Shown one piece after another: positions 23,822-35,700 of a stretch of DNA of 64,000 nucleotides. The notes under the pieces were generated by a model, which did no database searches, was not told the origin of the DNA, and saw nothing but the letters and a program-made list of their open reading frames with translations. Each line of letters begins with the position of its first letter. Position 1 is the stretch's first letter. The DNA is taken from contig JAVHZZ010000003.1 in the NCBI GenBank assembly GCA_036250195.1, forward strand, positions 337,910,375-337,974,374. The letters are read 5' to 3'. The position numbers and the translations under genes are program-made. The stretch is from Mixophyes australis (taxonomy: Eukaryota; Chordata; Amphibia; Anura; Limnodynastidae).

Positions 23822-25436
23822 ATTTTCTATATCTGTGGAGCTTCTCAGTGCTACTGTTGTAACATATGAATATAGGTTTGAGTTTCTATTTTAATGCATG
23901 CAAATCAAATCACCTTCAGTTCATTCTCCCCAGTAACGAGGATGAGATATTTGCACTCATCTCACCCTACAACCTGCCCCCTCCACCCTGTTCTATACCA
24001 TAAGTCTCCTATACTTCTCCCCCGCATTCCCTTTACAATGCAGCGCCGCTTTAAATTTAAGCGCTGAAGAGGCTGAACACACCGGAGATGAAGAATTCGG
24101 AGATTCATACATTTACCCCCTGGTAGAGTAAGCTGACTTTTTACAAAGTGTAAGGGATCTTCAAACCAGTCAAGATAAGGCAGTCCATAGTCGACAAGGA
24201 TTCATACTTTAAAATTTTCGTTATCATATTTCTTTTGTCAATTGCAGAATATTCTTAAAAAAAATTCCACAATTCTTTTTTTTTATTTAACAGTATGATT
24301 CACATCAGTCAAGCTTGCAGTATTTTGAATATTGAAGCTTTAATTATAGATATACTTTAATGCACCTACTCTTCTACATTCGCTGGACAATGCTAGCAGC
24401 AGGGACAGCATTCCACTGTTAAGGGATAACAGATACCTCAATTAACTGTGCTCTGTCAATCAAGATGATAGGAGGATACTTTTTTTGACTTATGGCTTTC
24501 CCACTAACTTTCAGTCAAGTCATGGGGCAAGTACTTAAACTTATACAGCCCCCACTTTCTGTTTTAGCTACAATATATCAACGTATTTACTATGTTTAAC
24601 TTGTCTGCTCTGTCCACTGCCTCTATCCTTTTTAACTGGTATGTCACATGGAACTGGAAGTGTGCAAATAATACCTGTCTGCCCTCCGGAGAGATTTTGA
24701 AAAGGAGATAATGACCTGTTGGAGGACAGCTAAGGAAAATGACCAGATGAATGTTTAAAAGGTACTTAACTTGCTATTAAAAAAAAAATCTATGTGGGAT
24801 TGCTTCTTTAATCATGTGTGATAAACCTTTCACAATACAAAATGTTAAGGCTATGGTCTAGTGTAGAGGGTGTACTTAGCATGTACAGAGAGATTGCATA
24901 AACTATGTCAAACATATGTATTCCTTGTGATAACACACAATTAAGTAAAATTATTTCTGAGATTATAATACGTCATCTCTCATGTTCATGTCTTGTATTC
25001 CCAAAACCATTAATTTTGCTAGTTTGCAATCTACCAACTTCCTTTCAGCCCTATTGTCTAATGACCCTATAAGCACAAATCCTTTAGTTAAGAAACATTG
25101 CTTAATGCGTAACCCCTCCAGCCACTCGTTTTCCAAACTCAGCAGTGCATTTTCTTCTTGTCCATTAGCGGCTAATGTGTAAGATCCAATTAAGGCTTCA
25201 AGAAATAAGGCAACAATTAGTGACTAGAGCAGACAGATACTTTATGCTTCGTAGTAACACAATGATTAATAATTAGTATAAATCATCAGCCTACATTACA
25301 TAAATGGAATCAATACACAAGAAATGGGCAATTTGTAATACGATCTATTTAAAAATAAAGAAAACTGAAAATTAGTGAAAAGCTGGCAGTAGTAAAAGAG
25401 ATGTATTTGAGCTGTTTGATCATCTAGTTTATGCTT
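23822..25436. other. intergenic, no gene seen
   Basis: No supported coding region or recognised repeat. Confidence 0.5.

Positions 25437-25478
<42 letters not shown>
25437..25478. repeat. TA-rich microsatellite
   Basis: Mostly TA dinucleotides with one CA interruption, followed by an ACACACATATACACACATATAC stretch. Confidence 0.9.
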
Positions 25479-25479
<1 letters not shown>

Positions 25480-25980
25480 CACACACATATACACACATAT
25501 ACAAGTGTTATTTGAGTTATATAGTTCAGAGACCCCCCCTTCATGTGGAATGAAAGTTTATTCTCCAGAAGGATGAATCCACCTAGAAATGATTCTGAAG
25601 TTAGTTTATATTGTGTTATTGTAAACATTGGCTTGGTTAGGTAAATAATATTAGCAGTTTCCTCTGCATAGGCCGACATTGAAATAGAATCAGTTGGTTT
25701 ATCAAATAATTGCATATCTCTTTGCACGTTAAACCAAAAAGCTTTAATTGCTTCCAGCAGCTCTTCTTTATTTTCAGGCTGAGCAATCTCTAATTAGAAC
25801 ATGTTAAAATCAGGCACAGTATAATAAAAATGGAAAAAACATATAAACAATTATTAGGAATAAGAACTCAAGAATAACAAATCAGTACATCTACATTGTA
25901 CTGCTGCTCTTTCAAAGTGGGCTTGATTTATAGGGCGTCGAATCAAGGGGTGGGGTACAGAATAATGATGATGATTATTC

Positions 25981-26289
25981 CGACAAGTCTTACCCCGACG
26001 TCTTCACACCGAAGGGCTCCTTCCTGACGAGGCTCCAGGATGACTGATGTGCCAAGCGACTGGAAGCAATCGCGATGAATGAAGAAGCCGACACGACTTG
26101 ATGACGTCACTGCCAACCGCGACGCCCGCATACTTACATTACCCCCTTAACAGCACCGATTACAGCGTCACGGTTGGCAGTGACGTCATCAAGTCACTCC
26201 GGCTTCTTCATTCATCGCGATTGCTTCCAGTCACCTGGATACTCGTCGGGAAGGAGCCCTTTAGTGTGAAGACGTCGGGGTAAGTCTTG
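25981..26289. mobile_element. foldback element with about 140-bp arms
   Basis: Left arm CCCCGACGTCTTCACACCG to GATGACGTCACTGCCAACCG, right arm its complement (GGTTGGCAGTGACGTCATC to GTGAAGACGTCGGGG). Arms are GC- and CpG-rich compared with the flanks and contain a TGACGTCA CRE-like octamer in each arm. A separate perfect 12-bp hairpin (GGTAGTCAGCAT / ATGCTGACTACC) follows at about 26295-26322. No coding capacity. Confidence 0.8.
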
Positions 26290-26322
26290 CCAGGGTAGTC
26301 AGCATCAATATGCTGACTACCA

Positions 26323-27532
26323 CCGGAATCAGGATACTGTATTAGTATACTACAAGATTGATGTATTCAGAGAAAAGATATGACACTTATCGTTATCAAC
26401 TTTATGACGATAACTGTCATTGAAATACATATAAAAACGAAATATTTAGAAATAAATTGCATTTTGAGAAAACTTAGCCCCCTCAACCTCATCCCCCTGA
26501 AAGCATGACCAGCACCAAGAATACCATCGGGGAATCAGGCATACACAAATATTCACCTTTCATCCCTACAGGGCAAACCGGCCTCGTGCTGAATAGCACT
26601 GGTGCTATCCCCTCCTATGTGGTGCAGTGTAATGTGTCAAAAGACAGTTACAAATTACTTAAGCTTGTGGAACTAGAAGTCCCAGCAAGCCCTTGCAGTC
26701 ATGGAACATGGAGTTCCACAAAACTAAGTAATAGAAAATAAACAAACAGACTGACTTCAAATGCCATTTATTAAAAATAAAAACTCCCCAAGCCCTCGCT
26801 GAACATTTTATTACACAGTTCAATCCAAAGGTAATCTTCTTCCTGTAGTAGTCCTAGGGGATGTTCATCCAAAGCTAAGTAAAATAATAAACCAGAGAGA
26901 TGAATACAACTGCTCCTCATGGAGCCTTGTCGCTATATAACATAGAAGGGAATGGTACTTTAATATTGTCTTATGTTATGTTTATGACACATCCATATGC
27001 CAGAATCCATACACCAGTACAAGACTGTGGCACTACATGTCACACCACACAAACAGTTAACATGAAATACATATATTAGGATGTTCTTAATGTCTATACT
27101 CTACATGCTTTTTACGCCTCTATCCTCCCCCCTTTCCACCCTTCAAATTGTAGGATGTCAAAAAGTGTGATCTGTGTTTGAACCTGAATTGCATGCACTT
27201 GCGTTCACCTGCGTAAAGTCCGTTTGTGAGCCTACGTAGAGCAATTTCACACAAAATATGGCACGCAACGAAACTTACGTCTAAGGACGAATCAGGCCCA
27301 AAATATTTAAGCTGGAAAATAATACATTGAAAGAATGGATGCACGCTAAATAATCATTATCAGAGCATCAGCTGATTGTCTCTATAGAAATATCTTTTGT
27401 ACACACGTTAAATAACAAAATCCAGATCCGAAATATAACCTGTTTATACTAAATTTACTGTAAAAATTCATATGACCACAAAATCTTTTTACATTGATAA
27501 CAGCAAGTCGAAATCACATTGTAACACTCACA
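26323..27532. other. intergenic, no gene seen
   Basis: No supported coding region; short open frames lack recognisable motifs. Confidence 0.5.
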
Positions 27533-27843
27533 GGGCCTGAGTCATTAATGGGAGAAAAGCAAAAAAAGGAGTAAATTGCTCCTGGACAAAGCATGTTACA
27601 ATGCAGGGGTGCAAATTAGTTTATTATTTTGCATGTAAGGAAAATACTGGCTTTTTCATGTAGCACACAAATACACGATATCTTTATTTTACACTGAAGT
27701 TTAAAGTTGATCTATACCATGCCCTACCCCAACTGTAAATCTGTCCCCAGATTTTAAATTTATCTCCCCCTCCAATGCAATATGGTTTTGCCAAGGTGCA
27801 AATTTACTCCTGTTTGCTTTGCTCTCCTTAATGACTCAGGCCC
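27533..27843. mobile_element. foldback MITE, older copy of the 16723 family
   Basis: Ends GGGCCTGAGTCATTAATGG and CCTTAATGACTCAGGCCC. The left arm shares GTTACAATGCAGGGGTGCAAATTAG and TTTTTCATGTAGCACACAAAT-type blocks with 16723-17055. Its two arms are much less alike than in that copy. Confidence 0.75.
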
Positions 27844-28179
27844 ACACTGTGCATTCTCCAATAGAATAAACCACAGCAAGTGTAGTAAAACAGATCTTAT
27901 CCTGTTCAGCTTGGTCAGAACTCTGTTATCACTTTTTAACTTGTTGCATTCTGCTGTTTGTGTTAGATCACTATTTAGATAAATGCTGATGCTGTGTTCA
28001 TCTCTAGGTCTACATCACGTGCAGGTATTATGTTCCTTTTGTGTGTTCAAAATGGAAGCACCCCCAAAATAAATGCACTTGCTTATAATCTGTCACAACA
28101 TATTCTATATTACTGCTTTAACAAGACTTTACATTTATCCATTAGGCTATGTACTTAATAGATAAAATGAGTGCCAAGA

Positions 28180-28325
28180 CCAGGCGAGGGCTGGCAAATT
28201 TCAGCCCGGGGGGCAAGACTCGACTCAGCAGCCTATTTTAAAGGAAACATATGCAGGTGGTCCAGTAACCCAGCCAAAGATAGCTCACTATGGGGCCGGC
28301 CCAGTGGACAGATGCCCATGACCAC
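28180..28325. repeat. dispersed repeat, copy 2
   Basis: Matches 10375-10515: GGCTGGCAAATTTCAGCCC, CAAGACTCGACTCAGCAGC, AAGATAGCTCACTATGGGG. Class unknown. Confidence 0.7.
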
Positions 28326-28916
28326 CACAAGATGGATACAGCTACAACGGCTCTCTGCAAAGAGAGATCACTGATCTGTACATGCACAGACATACTCACT
28401 AGGACAATGTTGTTGATGCTGCAGACTGCATCTGAGGTAAATTGTTCTATAGCAACCAAACATTAGCTTCCATTGACCAATATGCAATAAATCGATCAAC
28501 GTTACTTTCTGATTGATTACCAATGGCTTAAGGCACATTTACACTTAGTAAACAAAATCAATGGGTGCTTTAAGCGTCACTGTTTTTTTTCTAGACACCG
28601 CCAAGGTATACTTTGTGGTTCTTGCTTTGATATAAATCCACCTTATAAACTGAAAAATCTTTGCTAAGGGCAGGGAATTACTACTTTTTCATCTTGTCTT
28701 CCAGGAGGTCCAGGGGCATGTGGGCGTGTGGGGGCAGGGCTCAGAGAATCGCATCACTAAGCCCCGCCCCCTAAAGGAGGAAACTCACTATTTTGCCTTA
28801 TGTCAGCAGGGGGCGGGGCCCCGATGATGCATTCATCACTAAGCCCCACCCCTTCCATTTAACTTTCCAAACTGGCCAGGATCCTGGAGGATGCCCTGCT
28901 CTCCCGGACTTCCGGG

Positions 28917-29007
28917 AGAGCAGGGACTGATGTGAGCGAGTTTTCTGTACAGCGCTGCGGAACAAGTGGCGCTATATAAATAAATGGTGATGATGATGAT
29001 GATGATG
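28917..29007 (+). mobile_element. SINE 3' tail
   Basis: GCAGGGACTGATGTGAGCGAG, GTACAGCGCTGCGGAACAAG and a GATGATGATGATGATGATG tail; the 5' part is absent. The preceding 28700-28860 holds a GC-rich repeat with AAGCCCCGCCCC / AAGCCCCACCCC motifs. Confidence 0.8.
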
Positions 29008-29848
29008 TATTCAGAGTTGGATATCCGTCCAGATCTGAATGAATAGCAGATGTGTCCGCTTGACAACAGACACACCTCTCAGACACTTATGTCTAACTTG
29101 CGAACATGTACAAAAACCATTTATTTTATATGTTACAAATGCAATTGCTATGAAGCATCATTTACATTTGAATTAACTATCTAATATAGCAGGAACAACT
29201 TCCTTACATGTGTACAAAAAAAATATTTTTTTTGGGGTGTTCGTCATTATCAACATCATCTGCTACTAAAACCTCCTGACCACCCACAAATAAAACCTCT
29301 TTTTCAGCAGCATCAGAGACTGCGTCCCAGTCTGAATCCAAATGCAAATGCAAGTCCCGACCACGCCCATACTGCACATTGCCTAGGTTAGAACAGCCCT
29401 TCTCTCCCGTCATGACTTTTTCAGGAGCCGTAAGTGCCAAAAAGTCTAATTAGCCACAGCTGCATACATTCCCCTTATGATCATGCACAGGGGCCCCTGG
29501 GAACACATTTTTTTCACAGTTCACTATGGTAAGTATATCGGTAGTCCTAGTTCTAGAGACGGCTTCAGGGTGACCCTGTGAAGCCTACCATCTTGTTTTG
29601 CATTGAAAATGCATTGTGATCCATGGGACAGTAGGGTAGTCTGACAGCTCATAACTCGGCCACCTCACCTCAGGGCCCCAAATTCTTATCACAGGTCCCT
29701 CTGGTCTCCAAATACATGTGTGCTAAGTTTGGTGCCCATTGCCCTAAAGAAAACACTGGTGAGGGTACAGGTAAGTATAATTTCTAATCATTTAATTCCC
29801 TGCATGCTAAGGACAAGTGGAACTTGTCATTAGCACTTTTGAAGTATA
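29008..29848. other. intergenic, no gene seen
   Basis: No supported gene. An acidic minus-strand open frame of 78 codons at 29204-29440 has no recognisable motif. Confidence 0.45.
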
Positions 29849-30375
29849 TCATCATCATCATGTTATTTATATAGCACCACTAATTCCGCAGAGCTGTACA
29901 GAGAACTCATTCACATCAGTCCCTGCCCCATTGGAGCTTACAGTCTAAATTCCCTAATATACACACACAGACAGAGAGAGAAAGAGACAAGGGCAGTGGT
30001 TCCCAAACTGTGTGCCACGGCTCCCTGGGGTGCCACTGCGATCTCACAGGGGTGCCGCGGCCAGGGCCGGTGGTAAGCAAGGCAGGGGACTACTTGGTAA
30101 TTATTTTGGCATAGGGGTGCCTTGAATAAATTATTGAGATCCTAGGGGTGCCTCGAACTGAGAAAGTTTGGGATCCACTGGACTATGGTCAATGTTGATA
30201 GCAGTCAATTAACCTACGAGTATGTTTTTGGAGTGTGGGAGGAAACCAGAGCACCGGAGTAAACCCACGCAAACACAGGGAGAACATACAAACTCCACAC
30301 AGATAAGGCCATGGTCGGGAATTGAAGAACTCATGACCCCAGTGCTGTGAGGCAGAAGTGCTAACCTCTAGGCCA
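29849..30375 (-). mobile_element. tRNA-headed SINE, minus strand, split by a MITE
   Basis: Begins CATCATCATCATGTTATTTA, continues CACTAATTCCGCAGAGC, is interrupted at 29994-30180, resumes with GACTATGGTCAATG and AATTAACCTACGAGTATG, and ends at the complement of the head (GTGCTAACCTCTAGGCC). Confidence 0.85.
29994..30180 (+). mobile_element. 187-bp hAT-like MITE inserted in a SINE
   Basis: Terminal inverted repeats CAGTGGTTCCCAAACT and AGTTTGGGATCCACTG match at 15 of 16. Flanking octamers GACAAGGG and GACTATGG match at 6 of 8, consistent with an aged 8-bp hAT duplication. Another, truncated copy lies at 3964-4119. Confidence 0.85.
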
Positions 30376-31274
30376 GGTATATGTACAGACTCAACCCCAG
30401 CACGGCCCTAGAGCTGCATGGAGCCCTCTGAGGTCTGACCTCTGTAGAAGGAATAGCCTCACCCAAGCAAACTACTTATACAATACATATGAAGAGTCAG
30501 GAATAATGATGCCCGTACAAAGAAGGACAGCCTTTAAAGTAGTTGGTGCAGGCATCATGGTCAAACATGTGTAACATTTTAGGAGTAAAAGATTTTTACA
30601 TAATACATGCACGATGCTTATACTGTAATAATAACCTGTAAGTATTATTAGTTCATGCATTAGTGGTCTGATCTAATGAGGATGATGGTAGTTTAGAACT
30701 TATAAGGAGGATGCTTGTGGTTTTTTTATATGAATAATTGAGAGGTCGAGGTAATGGAGTGAGGGTACATGTCAGCAAATGTACACAGAGTTTTTGAGGG
30801 TACTGGGCCATGTGGAAATACAACACAAAATTGCTTCTGCCAGTGTACAGTATACTAATTAGTGCCAATGAGCTGATTTCACTAGTTATTCCAATAGATG
30901 ATTTATGTGATCATATAAATACATACGGCCTGTATACTGCAAAAGGCACATTAGTACATGATGAGTTCATACATCTACATTATCGGGCACACTGGCCATC
31001 TGGAACTTCAACAAAAGCCAAAAAGCTGCTTCCTTATCACATACAATGGACATATTTACACCAAGTCCTGCTGATGGCCAATGATTTATCCCTGGCTCAA
31101 TTAAAGCCACTTAAAACAGGAACGTATTTGAGGAAAGGCATACATAGGAAAACATAGTCTTTGTGCTGCATGTAATTCCAATGTAGCCCTAATGATTGGC
31201 ATTGGCCCCATCACAATTTAACAAAATAATTGTCATTCTATAAAAGCATTAATGTAAGGTGGGATATGTTTTGC
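30376..31274. other. intergenic, no gene seen
   Basis: A 115-codon + strand open frame at 30810-31157 has no recognisable domain and I do not call it a gene. Confidence 0.45.
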
Positions 31275-31690
31275 TTAAGCTAGGTACACACTACATGGTT
31301 TTCGTTCAATAATCGGCTCAATCAGCCGACATACGACCGTTTGTTCAAAAGTCAGGTCAGTGTGTGTAGTGACACGATGGTCGAAAGTCGGCCGAAATGG
31401 ACGATTGTCGCCTCATTTGGTTGGTCGTACCGTTTAATATTTTCATTTCCGTTGTGTAGTGTGTATAAACTTCTGACCGATCCACAACAGTGAGTACGAA
31501 ATTACAATCATTGCTCACGACAACATGGCTGTAAAAAGTCGCTAAAGGGACGTCCGCTCTTCCCTTTATCGTCCTAAACAAGGCTAGTGTGTATGCAGTC
31601 CATGGACCGAGCGATCGGACCATCGATCGCATGTAAAATCGCTCGGCATAAAAAGCTGGTGGAAATTTCTGTAGTGTGTACCCAGCTTTA
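31275..31690. mobile_element. MITE with GTACACACTAC-type inverted ends
   Basis: Left end TTAAGCTAGGTACACACTAC, right end GTAGTGTGTACCCAGCTTTA. The ends pair over about 18 bases, and TTAA/TTTA at the outer edges could be a decayed TTAA target duplication (piggyBac- or Kolobok-like; inference). The interior has short CGATCG-rich palindromic pieces and no coding capacity. Confidence 0.75.
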
Positions 31691-32330
31691 GAGGGTCTGT
31701 GTCAAATAGCCAATAACAATTGAGATTTCTTATAAAACAGTGTAGTTTCATGGCTTTATAGACCTTCACTAACTGAGAGAAGGGGGGTGGGGTAGGTCCA
31801 AAAGAAGCTGGGAGGTATACAGAAATAAACCCTAATAACCAAACATCCTTGATAATAAGGAATCTTGAGAAAAAGAAAGGTATCTCTGTGATAACTTACG
31901 TACAAGACATACGCACACCCTCAAATATGTTCTTATTGACATAAATAACTTGTGTGACCAGCTTAGCCTTACTCATCAAGGCCATAAAGAGACATAAAGC
32001 AGATGCACTGTAGTCAGACACGTCACTCATGTCTCCACAAGGGAGGAGGAGCGTGGACACTGCCTTGTTCTCTGCACACAGCCCCGGGGAAGGAGGACGC
32101 ATGTTTTGCTTTGTAATTCTTGAGCAACTTTATTCAGTATCTGACAGCAGGTGTCTGCCCACAAGATGCCTATTATTTGGGTTGTGGGGTATATGCCTAT
32201 CGTCTGCTGCCTGTAGCACCATCACGTACATAAAATCTCAATAAATCAGCGTGTTCGGCCTCACTAGGTTCTAGCTATTGTGCATTCTGCTACGTGCAAT
32301 AAATGAGATATTGCAGTGAAATCCACACGT
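31691..32330. other. TMX4 upstream flank, no gene seen
   Basis: AT-balanced sequence without recognised repeats or coding regions; distal upstream elements of TMX4 could lie here but none is identifiable. Confidence 0.4.
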
Positions 32331-32481
32331 CCATGTATGTGGCACCCTGCCTGCCCCTGTGCCAGCTCGCCCACCCCGCGCTGCTAGAACAGATTACCCG
32401 CCAGTTTGTTGTCACAGGGCGTCGGTGCAGGGGTTAATGAGCGCTCACTTCCTGATCTCTTAAGGTTTACACCCTGTCATC
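32331..32481 (+). promoter_or_regulatory. TMX4: probable TMX4 5' UTR / proximal promoter
   Basis: GC- and CpG-rich sequence begins around 32340 and continues through exon 1, contrasting with AT-rich flanks, as in CpG-island promoters of housekeeping genes. No TATA box is evident close to the start codon. The transcription start site cannot be placed from sequence alone. Confidence 0.5.
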
Positions 32482-32720
32482 ATGGTGGGTTCCCGGAGAA
32501 CAGCAGCTGCCGAGCCCAGTAGGCTTCTACCTAGCAGCCGGGTGCTGCTGGCTCGGTCTCCGGGCGGCGTGGGGGCAGCAGCCGCGGTGTGCCTGGTAGC
32601 GGCGGCCGTGCTGGGCTTTATGCCCGGGCTGTGCAGAGCGGCCCAGGGAGACGGCACAGTCAGCACTGTCACCTCCAGCAACTGGTCGGTGATCTTAGAG
32701 GGGCAGTGGATGGTTAAATT
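32482..32720 (+). CDS. TMX4: TMX4 coding exon 1
   Basis: ATG at 32482 is the first in the GC-rich block and opens a 79-codon frame (plus two bases) that ends at the donor AAATT|GTGAGT. Encodes a basic N-terminal region, an Ala/Val/Leu-rich signal segment with a likely cleavage near CRAA (about residues 51-54), and the thioredoxin fold start (TSSNWSVILEGQWMVK). The 28-residue stretch before the hydrophobic core is long for a signal peptide. Confidence 0.92.
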
Positions 32721-35700
32721 GTGAGTATACCCTTCTGTGCCTGGGATCAGATACTGGGCTGTGCTGTACACCTACTGGAAGTACATTGTAATTGGATAAT
32801 CATGCCACAGTACATGGCTTTTGTGTTATAATGAAGCTCCAGCTGCTTATATTACTAGTTATTCAGTGTAACATGCATATTATAATTATTCACATGGTGC
32901 ACCGTTCATCATAACAAGCTTACACAATTATAATATAGTTATCTGTTTAAGTTATAGTTTGTAATGCCTCAAGTGACTAGGGGATCAATTAAAACCATCA
33001 TAAATGTTTGTGGACATCACATTACACCGTGTTCTGCCCAGCACCTATTGCCCGGTTGCTGCCCCCGGGTGCTTTTACTTGCCACCCGGCTTTTCGAGCC
33101 CAACAGAGTCATATTATAATAGAATAAATTTAATAATGTTGCTCCTAGTTTAACAGGCAATATGTGAGAGCTACAGCCAGCAGTGTGTGTTAGACCACTG
33201 ACCACCAGCCTGACCAGTCCTGGCAGGTGTGGGCAATAACATTCAACATTTTTGATTATTATTCCAACGTATTGCAACTGCCCCCACCCGGCTACTTCTT
33301 AATGCCACCTGGCTGCCAAAATGTTCTTGGGACAACACTTTTACATTATTTCCCTGTACAGTGTACATAAAGGTACTCTGGGTCTATTTACCAAAGGGAC
33401 AAAATATTGGAGTTTTTGCAGTATTTAGGGCTTCTGCTTGTTTTTAAGCCCCCTTCTAGTGATAACTATCACTGGTGGTAGCCATCGCTTTGCTCCTTTG
33501 TTGCATGGGGAAGCCTATTTACCAAGGACGATGGCGGTACAAGTACAATAACAGGCACTTCCATGGCCACAGTATTTATTCTTTCCTGGCATGTGGTTGG
33601 CACAGACCGCTACAGTGTAGTATGTTGTTATATGTCTGAGGCTTATAGTAGGCGTTCTGTAGTCTATGAACTACCCTACAAGACCCCTATTTGTTTTAAA
33701 ATATTTTAAGCAAAATAAAATAGTCTTATCTTTTAAGCATGTCGTTGTTAGATCTGAAAATCTGACCCAAGTCTGCCTGTGGTGTCAAGTATATCTGGAA
33801 GCGCTTCAATCAGCTGGAGAGAATTGACACAGACCAAGTTCTGTATACAAGGAATATTCTCTAGTTTATTGATACAAAGATACAGGTTTTTATAGGCTAC
33901 TGAATAAATGAATCCTACGTCATATGCATACAATAGTTTATACCACTAGTTTATGAGAAGCGCTACTGATTAACTTTCTCACGTATTCTTGAGGTGTTTA
34001 CTTTTCTCCCCCTTCTAAGGACAGATGAGCCTATTGTTTCTTATCTCAAGGGGAGTTGGAGATATTCTATGTGTAACACCATGGATACAGCTCCCATCCT
34101 ACCAGCTGGATATGAAGCTCATTATTGTTTTCATAACTGGTTACATTCTTCAGGTGTTCTCTATTAATTCAACTTCAAGGCCATAGGCTCACGTATTACA
34201 AAACTGCAAGTTAACAGAAAAATGAATAATCTCTTCTAGCAAATAATATTTCTATGCAAGTTACAATAAAATGGCTGAACAAAGGCCTTATGAGGCCTTA
34301 ACAAAAAATCATATTTAACATTTCCCATCTTTTATTCAATTTTCGCCCCTTTCTCCTCCTACCTACCTAATCCTATCTATAGAATCACATTCTTCATAAG
34401 CAGGTACGTATACACATGTAGAAGGCCACATGCATAGAGTTGGTCCCCTTAGGAATCTGTCAACTCATCCCCCACTAATAAGCCTGTGATCCTCCCTGTT
34501 CTAACTTGATTTATGAGGAGATGCATTTTGGCAAATGTCCATGTCTAGAAAAGATGGTTTCTTAGAAGACGGCTTCTTAGTAGGTAGTTAATGAGTCTAT
34601 AGTAGTTCTGCAGGCCTTGCATGTCCTTTGTTCAGTTGTCAATAATTTCTTGTTGCAGACTGTGCATTTCTTTGGTTTGTCTGCTGACCATTGTTCATAG
34701 AGTTCACTGTTTGTCTCAGGCATTAGTCTTTTAAAAATTTCTGTGATCATTACAGGTTCAGGAAGCTCATTCTTTTTCCTGCAGGAGCAACAATCAAGTG
34801 TCAGTAATTTCTTAGTCAGCCATATAGCAATTTTCACTACCACATATATGACTAGCAGAAGAACCATACATTTTGCAATTATTGATAATATACCGGATAT
34901 CCATCCCCCTAATCCATTAAACCAATTAGCAGGATTAAGCCAGGAGAACCAGGTTTCTGACAACCATGGTTCCTCTTTATGTTGTTCTGCAAAGTCCCTT
35001 TTTAGTCTCCTGACTTCATTGAGGTGATCTTCTATAGCTAAATTTACCTCATAAGTTTGGTTTACATAATTGCAACATGCTTCCTTGGCAATCATACACA
35101 TACCTCCTTCTCTGGCTGTGAGGTAGTCTAATACTAATCTGTGGGCCTGAACCTCCTTTGTGATCATTTTCATTTCTTTTACCATTAATCTGAAGGTCAC
35201 ATCATATTGATCCGTTACCTTATCAATAAGGCTGGCCAGATCTATTATGTATGAAAAAGCTTTCTTTATACAGCATCTGTTTACCCAGGGGAGGTTGATT
35301 AGTTTAGGGTCTGATTTTTTTGATGGAGACAGGGAACGTTTTATTACACTATGTTCTCTTAAATCTTGTGCATTGTAATATTCAGGGAGCATTTCATCTA
35401 CATAATATGTACTTGGTAATATTCTTCCCAATGTACAGTTACCATATCCACCATATGGTAGCCACTTATATGCTCTTCTTCCACATAGGTAATATATATC
35501 AGATGGGAGAACATAGGGTATATCAAACACCAGGTGGCTTATGGCCCTCAATATATCATGTGTTTTAGTCATATTGGGAGTTATTACAGTCATGTTACCC
35601 TTGCAGTCTGATTGATTCATCCAGTCTGGATAGGAGCGCTGTATCCAGACTCCCAGTAAAGGTATACTGTTATTCCTACAGGTATGAACGGAGACTGGAG

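Noticed and set aside
29204..29440. Acidic 78-codon minus-strand frame, considered as a piggyBac N-terminus
   Set aside because: Only a vague acidic resemblance; no transposase motif nearby.
30810..31157. 115-codon plus-strand open frame
   Set aside because: No recognisable domain and low-complexity context; intergenic.
33748..33933. 61-codon open frame present in both LTRs
   Set aside because: Identical in both because the LTRs are identical; no domain, and it overlaps the promoter and poly(A) signals, so it is not likely to be a gene.
34743..35027. Open frames on the + strand opposite env, pol and gag
   Set aside because: They are the complementary strand of intact retroviral genes with no motif of their own.
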